This document shows positions 36,541 to 45,221 of a DNA stretch of 64,000 nucleotides, in pieces. Where the stretch lies: the NCBI RefSeq assembly GCF_003574965.1, contig NZ_CP032317.1:1-64000 (forward strand), read 5' to 3'. The notes below the pieces were generated by a model. The model worked only from the letters and a program-made list of their open reading frames with translations. It searched no databases and was not told where the DNA came from. Source of the stretch: Hymenobacter oligotrophus. Its GTDB lineage: Bacteria; Bacteroidota; Bacteroidia; Cytophagales; Hymenobacteraceae. A program made the translations under genes and the position numbers. Within the stretch, counting starts at the first letter, position 1. Each line of letters starts with the position of its first letter.

Positions 36541-39500
36541 ATGAGAAAACTGTTAGCTGTACCCCTTCTGGGGGCGGTAGGTATCGTTCAGCCTGCCGTA
36601 GCGCAGACGAGGGAAGTAAGTGGCCGGGTAACGGACGCTGCTTCGGGGCAGGGTTTGCCCGGTGTAACGGTGATAGTTAAAGGAACTACTACCGGTGCAT
36701 CGACCAACGCCAACGGCGAATTCACTTTGGCTGCGCCAGCTGGTGCCACTACGCTCACGTTCAGCTCAATCGGTTACCTGCCGGTAGAGCGCACCATCGG
36801 TACTTCTTCGACCATCGACGTGGCGCTGAGCACCGACACCAAGCAGCTGAGCGAAGTGGTGGTTACGGCCCTTGGGGTTGAAAGAACCCGCAACTCGCTG
36901 CCGTACGCAGCCACGCAGATTGAGAACGAGACCATCACGAAGGCCCGCGCCACCAACGTGGTAAACGGCCTGTCGGGCAAGGTTGCCGGCGTGCAAATTC
37001 GTCAGAGCAACTCGCTCGGCGGTTCGTCGAACATCCTCATCCGCGGTACCAAATCAGTATCGGGCAACAACCAACCGCTGTTTGTGGTTGACGGTGTGCC
37101 GATCAGCAACTCGAACACCAACACCGCCGACCAGCGTACCGGCCGCGGTGGCTATGACTACGGTAACGCTGCCGCTGACATTGCCCCCGACGACGTGGCC
37201 TCGGTAACGGTGCTGAAGGGTGCTGCTGCAACCGCGCTGTACGGCGACCGTGCCGCCAACGGCGTTATCATGATTACGACCAAGAAAGGCCGCAAAGGCC
37301 TGGGCGTAACTATCAACACCGGCCTCACGGCTGGTAAGGTTGACAAGAGCACCTTTATTAAGTACCAAGACCGCTACGGTGCTGGCTACGGCAACTACTA
37401 CGAAGACCCCTCGGGCAAATTCCTGTACCGCGACATCGACGGCGACGGCAAGGATGACCTCGTGGCTCCGCTATCGGAAGACGCTTCGTACGGTGCAGCC
37501 TTCGACCCGAACCTGAACGTGTTCCAGTGGGATGCCTTCGATCCGGCTTCGCCGAACTTCGGCAAGGCGCGTCCGTGGGTAAACGCTAAAAACGGCCCGA
37601 TTTCGTTTTTTGAAACGGCTGTTTCCACCAACAACAGCGTAAGCATCGACGGCGGCAACGACCTCGGTACCTTTAAGCTGGGCTACAACGATATCCGCGA
37701 CAAGGGTATCATGCCGAACAGCCAGGTTAACAAGAACATTGTCAACTTTGCTGGCTCGCTGAACGTTACGCCCCGCCTAACTACCAGCGCCTCGGTAAAC
37801 TTTACGCGCATTAAGGGCCTGGGCCGTTACGGCACGGGTTACTCGTCGCGCAACCTGATGACGAACTTCCGCCAGTGGTGGCAGACCAACGTCGACATCA
37901 AGGAGCAGAAAGCCGCTTACGACCGCAACAACCAGAACGTAACCTGGAACTGGCACGATCCGGACGATCTGACCGCTATCTACTGGGACAACCCGTACTT
38001 CACGCGCTACCAGAACTTCCAGAACGACCAGCGTAACCGTGTATTCGGTAACGTAGTAGCTACCTACAAGTTTGCCGATTGGTTTAACCTGATGGGCCGC
38101 GTAACCCTCGACTCGTACGACGAGATGCAGGAGGAGCGTCAGGCTATTGGGGCAACCACCAACGACCAGCCCGCTTTCTACTCGCGCTACGACCGCACGT
38201 TCCGCGAAGCCAACTACGACCTGATTGGTAACTTCAACAAGAACATCACCGAGAACTTCTCGTTCCGGGGCTTGATTGGTGCCAACATGCGTCGGGAGCG
38301 TACGCAATCGATTCGTTCGTCTACCAACGGTGGCCTGGTTGTGCCCGGCTTGTACTCGCTTTCGAACACGGCCCAGCCGCTTACGCCTCCCGGCGAAGTG
38401 GACTACCGCCGCGCCGTTGACGGTGTATTCGCCAGCACCACCTTCGGTTTCCGCGAGATGGTGTTCCTCGACCTGACGCTGCGCCGCGACGTATCGTCGA
38501 CGCTGCCGAAAAAGAACAACAGCTTCTACTACCCGTCGGCCGCCGTGGGCTTCGTGTTCTCGGAACTGCTGAAGGACGCAACGTGGCTGTCGTATGCTAA
38601 AGCACGCGCCAACTACGCCGAAGTAGGTTCGGGTGCCGAAGCGTACAACGTTGTCGACGTGTACGACAAGCCGACTGCATTTGGCAACGTGCCTTTGTTC
38701 TCGGTTCCGGGTACCAAAAATAACCCCGACCTGCGTTCGGAGCGTACCAAAGCTGCTGAAGCCGGCGTAGAAATGGCCTTCTTCCAAAGCCGTTTGGGCT
38801 TCGACGCTACCGTATACCAGTCGAACTCGGTTGACCAGATCATTCCGGTTGCTATTTCGTCGGCTACGGGCTACAACTTCCGTTACGTAAACTCGGGTAA
38901 CGTACGCAACCGTGGTATTGAGTTGACGGCCTACGTAACGCCGTTCCGTTCGGACGACCTGAACTGGACCGTGAACGTGAACTGGACGCGCAACCGCAAC
39001 CAGGTAATGTCGCTGTACGAAGGTGTTGACAACGTGCAAATCGCCAGCTACCAGGGTGGCGTAAGCTCGAATGCCACCGTAGGCCAGCCCTACGGCGTGC
39101 TCCGTGGCTCGAACTACGTGTACGACAGCAACGGCAACCGCCAGGTAACGGTAACCAAAAATGCTGCTGGCATCCCGACGGCTGCTTACTTCAAGCAGAG
39201 CGCTACGGCCAACGAAGTAATTGGCGACCCGAACCCGGATTGGACGGGCGGTATCGGCAACACCTTGTCGTACAAAGGCATTTCGCTGTACGCTTTGGTT
39301 GACTTCCGCAAGGGTGGCGACGTGTTCTCGCTCGACCGCTACTACGGCTTGGCTACGGGCCTCACCCCGGAAACCGCTGGCAACAACGAACTCGGGAACC
39401 CCTCGCGTAACCCCATCGTTCGCAATGCCGACGGCTCGTACGCTCCCAACTCGGGTGGTGTAATTCTGGAGGGCACTTACGCCCCCGGCACCACCATCAA

Positions 39501-39852
39501 CGGTGTTGATGTATCGGGTCAGCCCAACGCTGTTCGCACCAGCAACACCAACTACGGCCTCTACGGCTACGTTCGTAACCCTGCCGCTGGCTTCGTGTAC
39601 GATGCTAGCTTCGTGAAGCTGCGTGAGGTATCGTTGAGCTACTCGCTGCCGAAAACGCTGCTGGCCAAGTTTGGTCCGGTACGTGGCATCGATTTGTCGC
39701 TTGTAGGTCGTAACCTCTGGATTATCCACAAGAACCTGCCGGATGCTGACCCGGAGGACGCTCTGAGCTCGGGCAACGCCGGCCAGGGTTACCAAGTAGG
39801 TGCTTACCCCAACACCCGTACGATTGGTGGTAACATCCGCTTCAGCTTCTAA
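36541..39852 (+). CDS. SusC/RagA-family TonB-linked outer-membrane protein (pair 4)
   Basis: The 1103-residue protein has a signal peptide ending QPAVAQ, the CarboxypepD_reg domain (SGRVTDAASGQGLPGVTVIV), the plug (VVVTALGVERTRNSLPYA, LFVVDGVPISNSNTN, VLKGAAATALYGDRAANG) and a barrel ending IRFSF. Codon use is strongly biased (GGT, GCT, CGT, GTA, AAC), CTA and TTA are practically absent, and no CCTAGG occurs from 36277 to 40437. This suggests high expression. The plug and length set it apart from pairs 1-3. Confidence 0.96.
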   Translation: MRKLLAVPLLGAVGIVQPAVAQTREVSGRVTDAASGQGLPGVTVIVKGTTTGASTNANGEFTLAAPAGATTLTFSSIGYLPVERTIGTSSTIDVALSTDTKQLSEVVVTALGVERTRNSLPYAATQIENETITKARATNVVNGLSGKVAGVQIRQSNSLGGSSNILIRGTKSVSGNNQPLFVVDGVPISNSNTNTADQRTGRGGYDYGNAAADIAPDDVASVTVLKGAAATALYGDRAANGVIMITTKKGRKGLGVTINTGLTAGKVDKSTFIKYQDRYGAGYGNYYEDPSGKFLYRDIDGDGKDDLVAPLSEDASYGAAFDPNLNVFQWDAFDPASPNFGKARPWVNAKNGPISFFETAVSTNNSVSIDGGNDLGTFKLGYNDIRDKGIMPNSQVNKNIVNFAGSLNVTPRLTTSASVNFTRIKGLGRYGTGYSSRNLMTNFRQWWQTNVDIKEQKAAYDRNNQNVTWNWHDPDDLTAIYWDNPYFTRYQNFQNDQRNRVFGNVVATYKFADWFNLMGRVTLDSYDEMQEERQAIGATTNDQPAFYSRYDRTFREANYDLIGNFNKNITENFSFRGLIGANMRRERTQSIRSSTNGGLVVPGLYSLSNTAQPLTPPGEVDYRRAVDGVFASTTFGFREMVFLDLTLRRDVSSTLPKKNNSFYYPSAAVGFVFSELLKDATWLSYAKARANYAEVGSGAEAYNVVDVYDKPTAFGNVPLFSVPGTKNNPDLRSERTKAAEAGVEMAFFQSRLGFDATVYQSNSVDQIIPVAISSATGYNFRYVNSGNVRNRGIELTAYVTPFRSDDLNWTVNVNWTRNRNQVMSLYEGVDNVQIASYQGGVSSNATVGQPYGVLRGSNYVYDSNGNRQVTVTKNAAGIPTAAYFKQSATANEVIGDPNPDWTGGIGNTLSYKGISLYALVDFRKGGDVFSLDRYYGLATGLTPETAGNNELGNPSRNPIVRNADGSYAPNSGGVILEGTYAPGTTINGVDVSGQPNAVRTSNTNYGLYGYVRNPAAGFVYDASFVKLREVSLSYSLPKTLLAKFGPVRGIDLSLVGRNLWIIHKNLPDADPEDALSSGNAGQGYQVGAYPNTRTIGGNIRFSF

Positions 39853-39871
39853 TTGAATTCGATTCTCAGAA

Positions 39872-41305
39872 ATGAAAAAGCTTCTGTTATTCTGCATCCC
39901 GGCGCTGTTGTTCACGACGTCGTGCGTGGATTCGCTGGAGGATGACTACAACGTCAATCCCAAGGCGGCCACCCGCGTACCGGGCGAAACGCTGGTATCG
40001 AACGCCCAGCGCAACCTGGCGCGTACCATGGTGAGCGGTAGCGTAAACCTGAACGTATTCCGTTTGTACGTGCAGCAGTGGGCGCAAACCACGTACTTCG
40101 ACGAAAGCACGTACGACATCAACACGCGTAACATCAACGGTGCATTCTGGAATGCGATGTACCGGGACGTGCTGCGCGACTTGGTGGAAGCCAAGCGCCT
40201 CATCCAGGCCGACAACACCCTCAACCCGAAAGTAAAGGCCAACCAGTTGGCTTCGATTGAGGTGCTGGAAGTGTACGCTTGGTCGACGCTGGTGAACACC
40301 TTCGGCGACGTGCCTTACAGCGAAGCCCTGGACTTTGCTAAATCGCAGCCGAAGTACGACGACGATAAGGCCATCTACAACGACCTGATCACCCGTCTGA
40401 ACACGGCCATCGGTCAGTTCGACGCTTCGGCCGCTGGCCTAGGCGACGGCGACTTGCTGTACCACGGCGATGTGAACGGTTGGATGAAGTTTGCCAACTC
40501 GTTGAAGCTGCGCATGGCCATGACCATCGCCGACGATGATGCTGCCAAAGCAGCTACCATGGTTCGCGAGGCTGCGCCCAAAGTGTTTGCTTCGAACGAC
40601 GACAACGCACAAGTGACTTTCCTGAGCACGCCTCCGAGCACCAACCCGCTGTGGGAAGACCTCGTGCAGAGCGGCCGTAAGGACTTTGTGGGTACCAGCC
40701 TGTTCGTAGGCACCCTCAACGACCTGAAAGACCCGCGTCTGGATGAGTACTTCAAGCCCATTGCCAACGGTACTTACAAAGGCGGTGTGTACGGCTCGAA
40801 CAACAGCTCTACCACCTCGTCGAACCCCGGCCCGGCGCTGGAAGATCCGGCCCTGCCCGGCGCGCTGATGTCGTACTCGCAAGTACAGTTCCTGCTGGCT
40901 GACGCTGCCTCGCGCGGCTTCAACGTAGGCACGGGCACTGCGGAGTCGTTCTACAACGCTGGCATCACGGCCTCTATCCTGCAGTGGGGCAACACCGCGG
41001 CCGAGGCTGCTGCTTACCTGCTCCAGCCAGAAGTGGCTTACACCACCGCCATGGGTACTGCCAAGGAGAAAATTGGCCGCCAGGAGTGGATTGCGCTGTA
41101 CGGCCAACCGGTTGACGCCTGGACGGAATACCGCCGCCTGGACTCGCCGAAACTGACGGCTCCTGCAAGCGCGCTGTCGGCTCTGCCGCTGCGTTTCATC
41201 TACCCGATTGCCGAGCAGAACGTGAACGGCAGCAACTACGCAGCTGCGGCCTCGGCCATCGGCGGCGACGTTGTGACGACTAAGATCTTCTGGGACAAAA
41301 ACTAG
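39872..41305 (+). CDS. SusD-like lipoprotein, SusD-like_2 type (pair 4)
   Basis: The 477-residue lipoprotein has the signal ALLFTTSC (Cys18) followed by DSLEDDYNVNPKAATRVPG. The core LASIEVLEVYAWSTLVNTFGDVPYSEAL and the C-terminal RQEWIALYGQPVDAWTEYRRL fit the SusD-like_2 branch rather than the RagB branch of pairs 1-3. It lies 19 nt after its susC and shares its biased codon use. The substrate is unknown; this branch is often annotated as nutrient-binding without a defined ligand. Confidence 0.93.
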   Translation: MKKLLLFCIPALLFTTSCVDSLEDDYNVNPKAATRVPGETLVSNAQRNLARTMVSGSVNLNVFRLYVQQWAQTTYFDESTYDINTRNINGAFWNAMYRDVLRDLVEAKRLIQADNTLNPKVKANQLASIEVLEVYAWSTLVNTFGDVPYSEALDFAKSQPKYDDDKAIYNDLITRLNTAIGQFDASAAGLGDGDLLYHGDVNGWMKFANSLKLRMAMTIADDDAAKAATMVREAAPKVFASNDDNAQVTFLSTPPSTNPLWEDLVQSGRKDFVGTSLFVGTLNDLKDPRLDEYFKPIANGTYKGGVYGSNNSSTTSSNPGPALEDPALPGALMSYSQVQFLLADAASRGFNVGTGTAESFYNAGITASILQWGNTAAEAAAYLLQPEVAYTTAMGTAKEKIGRQEWIALYGQPVDAWTEYRRLDSPKLTAPASALSALPLRFIYPIAEQNVNGSNYAAAASAIGGDVVTTKIFWDKN

Positions 41306-41322
41306 TCACCGAAGAATCTATC

Positions 41323-41362
41323 AAACAAGAAAGGCTGCCCAATTGGGCAGCCTTTCTTGTTT
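41323..41362 (+). terminator. Terminator of susCD pair 4 (40-bp perfect palindrome)
   Basis: The arms 41323-41342 and 41343-41362 are perfect reverse complements; the right arm ends in TTTCTTGTTT. Confidence 0.9.
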
Positions 41363-41390
41363 AAGCCAGCGCACCTGCCGGTTTTAATTG

Positions 41391-41426
41391 AAAAGAGGCG
41401 GCTCCCTAGGTGGGGCCGCCTCTTTT
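41391..41426 (-). terminator. Terminator of prfB
   Basis: A 12-bp stem (AAAAGAGGCGGC with its complement) encloses a 12-nt loop containing CCTAGG. The minus-strand transcript ends in U4. Confidence 0.85.
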
Positions 41427-41453
41427 GCCGTATGGCACCTAGGGCATTGGCAG

Positions 41454-42531
41454 TTAGCTCTCCATCAGGAAGGCTTTGATGTACTCGTCTAGGTCGCCAT
41501 CGAGCACGTTTTGCACGTCGGAGCGCTCCACGCCGGTGCGCAGGTCTTTCACGAGCTTGTAGGGGTGCAGCACGTAGTTGCGGATTTGCGAACCGAAATC
41601 GATGCGCTTTTTACCGGCTTCTACCTCGGCTTTGGCGGCGTTGCGCTTCTCCATTTCTATCTGGTACAGGCGCGACTTCAGCATGCGCAGCGCGTGCTCC
41701 TTGTTCATGAGTTGGCTGCGCTCAATTTGCACGGCAATAACAATACCCGACGGAGCGTGCGTTAGGCGTACGGCCGTTTCTACTTTGTTTACGTTCTGGC
41801 CACCGGCGCCGCCGGCCCGGAACGTATCCCAGGTGATGTCGGAGGGGTTGATGGCGATGTTGATCGTGTCGTCGACCACCGGGTAGGCAAATACCGACGC
41901 AAAGGACGTGTGCCGCCGGCCGCTGCTGTCGAAAGGCGAAATACGCACGAGGCGGTGTACCCCAATTTCGCTTTTGAGGTAGCCGTAAGCAAACTGCCCT
42001 TCTATTTCGAGAGTGGCCGATTTGATACCGGCGCCTTCGCCGGGCTGGTAGTTTACCTCGCGCACCGTAAAGCCGTGCTTTTCGCCCCACATGATGTACA
42101 TGCGCATGAGCATCTCGGCCCAATCCTGGCTTTCGGTACCGCCGGCGCCCGGGTTGATTTCGATGATGGCCGACAACTGATCTTCCTCGCCCGATAGCAT
42201 ACGCTTAAACTCGAGCTGCTCCACAGCTTGCACGGCCCGCTCGAACTCGGCGCGCATTTCGGGCTCGGTGGCTTCGCCTTCCTTGTAGAAGTCGAAGAGC
42301 ACGTCCGCGTCGTCGACGGCTTTTTGGGCCGTTTCGAAATCGTCGGTCCACACCTTTATGCCTTTCAGCTCTTTCAGGGTGGCCTCGGCCTTCTTGGAGT
42401 CGTCCCAGAAGCCCGCCGATTGGCTTAGCTCTTCGAGCCGGTTTACTTCGGCTTTGCGGTTATCGTAGTCAAAGATACCTCCTTAAGGCCTCCACGCGGC
42501 CCTTCAGGTCTTTCACTTGTTCAGTGGTCAT
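41454..42531 (-). CDS. prfB: Peptide chain release factor 2, with +1 programmed frameshift
   Basis: RF2 reads UGA and UAA and releases the peptide. The protein is made from two frames. ATG 42531 opens 20 codons ending CTT, then an in-frame TGA at 42471-42469; skipping one base continues at 42470 into the long frame to 41454, giving 358 residues. The long frame holds the catalytic GGQ ([18 protein letters not shown]) and the stop-recognition tripeptide SPF (RISPFDS). The site carries an SD-like AGGAGG three bases before CTTTGAC, as in E. coli. Reading only the long frame would start at an internal ATG (42353) and lose the N-terminus. Confidence 0.95.
42468..42483 (-). promoter_or_regulatory. 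prfB autoregulatory frameshift site
   Basis: The minus strand reads AGGAGGTATCTTTGAC: an SD-like AGGAGG (42483-42478), the slippery CTT-T and the in-frame TGA. Low RF2 lets the ribosome slip +1 and make more RF2. Confidence 0.95.
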
Positions 42532-42679
42532 CTGAGCGAAAGGGTAGGGGGTTAATGTATCGAATGCGGGTTGCCTGACGGGGCAACTGGTTGGCAAAGG
42601 TAGTCTGCCGAAAACGAAGCCGCCTGCTACGACCTAGGGCCACAGCAGGCGGCAGTACTAATGCGGTTGCAACGGCGGG

Positions 42680-43744
42680 CTAAACGCGCACCATCCAGCC
42701 GTGGGGATCGGGCGCCTCGCCGCTCCGGATGGCATCCAAGGCTTCGCCTACGCGCAGAGAAAAAGCATTGGCCGTGGTTTGTGGCAGTTCGTAGTCGGTG
42801 CCCTCGTAACCAATGGTAGCAATGGGCGCAATGGTGGCGGCAGTGCCTACCCCAAACGCCTCGTTTAGCTTGCCTTGCTTAAGGGCTTCGATGATTTCGA
42901 GCACCGAAACCTTGCGTTCTTCCACCGTCAGGCCCCAGTCGCGAGCAAGCTGCAGTACGCTGCGGCGCGTAATACCATCGAGAATGGATGAGCTAAGCGC
43001 AGGCGTTACCACGCGGCCGTCAATCACAAAAATGGCGTTCATGGTGCCCGACTCCTCTACGTAGCGGTGCTCGGAGGCGTCGGTCCAGATGAGCTGGTTG
43101 TAGCCTTGCTGCTGCGCCAGCTTAGTGGGGTACATGGCTGCGCCGTAGTTACCAGCGTTTTTGGCGTAACCGGCGCCGCCTTCGGCCGAGCGCACGTATT
43201 TGTTTTCGAAGCGTACGCGCAGGGGCTTGTTGTAGTACTTGCCCACGGGGCAAGTGAAGATCATAAAGCGGTAGGCATCGGAGGGGCGCACGCCGATAAA
43301 GCCATCGGTGGCGAACATAAACGGCCGGATGTACAGCGAGCTACCGGCGGTGCTGGGTACCCAGCCCGCATCGAGGCGGATTAGCTGCGACAACCCCTGC
43401 ATGAACAGCTCCTCCGGAATTTCGGGCATGCACATGCGCGCGGCCGATTCGTTGAGGCGGCGCCAGTTATCGAGCGGGCGGAACAACGCGATTTCGCCGT
43501 TGGGGGCTTTGTAGGCCTTCATGCCCTCGAAAATAGCCTGGCCGTAGTGCAAAGCCGAGTTAGCGGGGCTCACGGCCATGTCGCCGTAGGGCACAATTTG
43601 CGCCGCTTGCCACTCGCCATCCGCATAATCGACGGCGAACATGTGGTCGGCGAAGATTTTGCCAAACTCAATGTTGGCGGGGTCCAGCTCACCCAAGCGC
43701 GAGGCGGTGGTGGGCTGAATGGAAATCGTCAGCGTATCAAGCAT
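42680..43744 (-). CDS. ilvE: Branched-chain amino-acid aminotransferase
   Basis: IlvE is a PLP enzyme that transfers the amino group in the last step of Leu, Ile and Val synthesis. The 354-residue protein has the PLP lysine at about 195 (GYAKNAGNYGAAMYPT), the N-terminal LHYGQAIFEGMKAYK, the substrate segment YRFMIFTCPVGKYY and GTAATIAPIATIGYEG for phosphate binding. Length fits the longer BCAT2-like branch. It lies after the adenosyltransferase gene on the same strand with a 66-nt gap. Confidence 0.96.
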   Translation of the reverse strand: MLDTLTISIQPTTASRLGELDPANIEFGKIFADHMFAVDYADGEWQAAQIVPYGDMAVSPANSALHYGQAIFEGMKAYKAPNGEIALFRPLDNWRRLNESAARMCMPEIPEELFMQGLSQLIRLDAGWVPSTAGSSLYIRPFMFATDGFIGVRPSDAYRFMIFTCPVGKYYNKPLRVRFENKYVRSAEGGAGYAKNAGNYGAAMYPTKLAQQQGYNQLIWTDASEHRYVEESGTMNAIFVIDGRVVTPALSSSILDGITRRSVLQLARDWGLTVEERKVSVLEIIEALKQGKLNEAFGVGTAATIAPIATIGYEGTDYELPQTTANAFSLRVGEALDAIRSGEAPDPHGWMVRV

Positions 43745-43810
43745 GACTAACAGGAAAATCGGTGGGGGAATGCGAAGAAGATGGGGGTGCTTGGTTCTGA
43801 AACGGGGCGG

Positions 43811-44359
43811 CTACTGACGCGGTTGCCAAATAATTTCTTCGGCGCCTAGGTCGCGGGCCATGCTGCGCGCCAGCACAAACAGGTAATCGGATAATCGATT
43901 TAAGTACTTGACAACCAGATCGGGTACGAACGATTCTTCGCGCAGCGCTATGGCAAGGCGCTCGGCCCGGCGGCATACACAGCGCGTTACGTGGGCCTGC
44001 GAAACGGCGGGGTGACCACCAGGCAGGATGAAGTGCCGCAGCTCGGGTAGTTCTTCGTTCAGGCGGTCCATCTCCTGCTCCAATTCGTCCACGTCGGCAT
44101 CGAGCAAATCGGGCAACTGCATGCGCGAGCGTTCGGGGTCGGAGGCCAGGGTAGCGCCAATGGTAAATAGTCGGTCTTGTATGTGCTTGAGCAGGGTGCG
44201 GTGAGGCAGGTTTACCTCCTGGTCGCGCACCAGGCCCACCCACGAGTTGAGCTCATCGACGGTGCCGTAGGCCTCGATGCGCAAGCTGGATTTGGGTACG
44301 CGCGTGCCTCCAATAAGCGAGGTCAGGCCTTGGTCGCCGGTGCGGGTATAAATCTTCAC
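43811..44359 (-). CDS. Cob(I)yrinic acid a,c-diamide adenosyltransferase (PduO/MMAB type)
   Basis: The enzyme moves the 5'-deoxyadenosyl group of ATP onto Co(I) corrinoid. The 182-residue protein has the ATP-binding N-terminus (KIYTRTGDQGLTSLIGGTRV) and the conserved RRAER and YLNRLSDYLFVLAR segments of the PduO family. It presumably serves B12-dependent enzymes; no other cobalamin gene is in the window. A hairpin terminator at 44419-44446 separates it from the upstream ABC gene. Confidence 0.94.
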   Translation of the reverse strand: MKIYTRTGDQGLTSLIGGTRVPKSSLRIEAYGTVDELNSWVGLVRDQEVNLPHRTLLKHIQDRLFTIGATLASDPERSRMQLPDLLDADVDELEQEMDRLNEELPELRHFILPGGHPAVSQAHVTRCVCRRAERLAIALREESFVPDLVVKYLNRLSDYLFVLARSMARDLGAEEIIWQPRQ

Positions 44360-44410
44360 AGAAAACGGGTGGAAAGGAGCTGGCTAAGGCGCAAGCGAAA
44401 TTAACAGGTA

Positions 44411-44446
44411 AAAAAGAAAGTGCCCCAACGGGCGGGTTGGGGCACT
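44411..44446 (-). terminator. Terminator of the ABC ATPase operon
   Basis: AGTGCCCCAAC (44419-44429) pairs with GTTGGGGCACT (44436-44446); on the minus strand it is followed by TTCTTTTTT. Confidence 0.88.
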
Positions 44447-44480
44447 GCTTCGAACGGCGCAACCTAGGGCATAACAGCAA

Positions 44481-45209
44481 TTAGCCTTGCGTGTTTAGCG
44501 CCAGTTGGTGCGTGGCTACATCGTGGTTGGGCAGGTCACTTTCAATGAGGCCATCGCGCAGGCGCACGATGCGGTGCGAGTAGCGGGCTATGTCCTCTTC
44601 GTGCGTTACCATGATGATGGTGTTGCCTTTCACGTACAGGGCCTCGAAGAGGTCCATGATTTCGTGGCTGGTTTTGGTGTCGAGGTTGCCCGTCGGTTCG
44701 TCGGCCAGAATAATGCTGGGGTTGTTGACGAGGGCCCGGGCAATGGCCACACGCTGGCGCTGCCCGCCCGAAAGCTCGTTGGGCCGGTGCTTGGCGCGGG
44801 TTTCGAGCCCCACGCTGCGCAACGACTCCATGGCCCGCGCCTCGCGCTCCGATTTGGAGTAGCCTGCGTAAATCAGCGGCAGGGCCACGTTGTCGAGCGC
44901 CGTGGCGCGCGGCAGCAGGTTGAACGTCTGGAACACGAAGCCGATTTCGCGGTTGCGCACATCGGCCAGTTGGTTGTCCGTCATGCGGCTTACGTCCTTG
45001 CCGTTGAGCACGTACTGGCCGGTGGTAGGGGTATCCAGGCAGCCCACAATGTTCATGAGGGTGGATTTGCCCGAACCCGAGGGGCCCATGAAGGCTACGT
45101 ACTCGCCGCGCTGAATGCGGATGGTAACCGAGCGCAACGCGTGGATTTCCTCGGTGCCCATACGGTACACCTTGGATATGTCGGAGGTTTCGATGACAGG
45201 CGGCAGCAT
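44481..45209 (-). CDS. MacB/LolD-type ABC transporter ATP-binding protein
   Basis: The 242-residue protein is a complete nucleotide-binding subunit: Walker [10 protein letters not shown] at 42-50, signature LSGGQ at 146-150, Walker B with Asp170/Glu171 (LADEP) and the H-loop VTHEED. The N-terminus ([16 protein letters not shown]) is typical of the MacB/LolD/FtsE group, which powers export or lipoprotein release rather than import. No MacB-type permease is beside it; the upstream gene is a large TPR membrane protein (12-nt gap). Last gene of the operon, before a strong terminator. Confidence 0.92.
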   Translation of the reverse strand: MLPPVIETSDISKVYRMGTEEIHALRSVTIRIQRGEYVAFMGPSGSGKSTLMNIVGCLDTPTTGQYVLNGKDVSRMTDNQLADVRNREIGFVFQTFNLLPRATALDNVALPLIYAGYSKSEREARAMESLRSVGLETRAKHRPNELSGGQRQRVAIARALVNNPSIILADEPTGNLDTKTSHEIMDLFEALYVKGNTIIMVTHEEDIARYSHRIVRLRDGLIESDLPNHDVATHQLALNTQG

Positions 45210-45221
45210 GAGGTCTTGGGG

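Noticed and set aside
37777-39915. 712-codon open frame on the minus strand, antisense to susC pair 4
   Set aside because: It is a by-product of the sense gene avoiding CTA, TTA and TCA codons. The translation is low-complexity (V/R/A-rich), with no domain, signal peptide or promoter.
42620-42654. Hairpin CCGCCTGCT/AGCAGGCGG between ilvE and prfB as a terminator
   Set aside because: It has no T-tract on either side and a 17-nt loop, so it is too weak to call.
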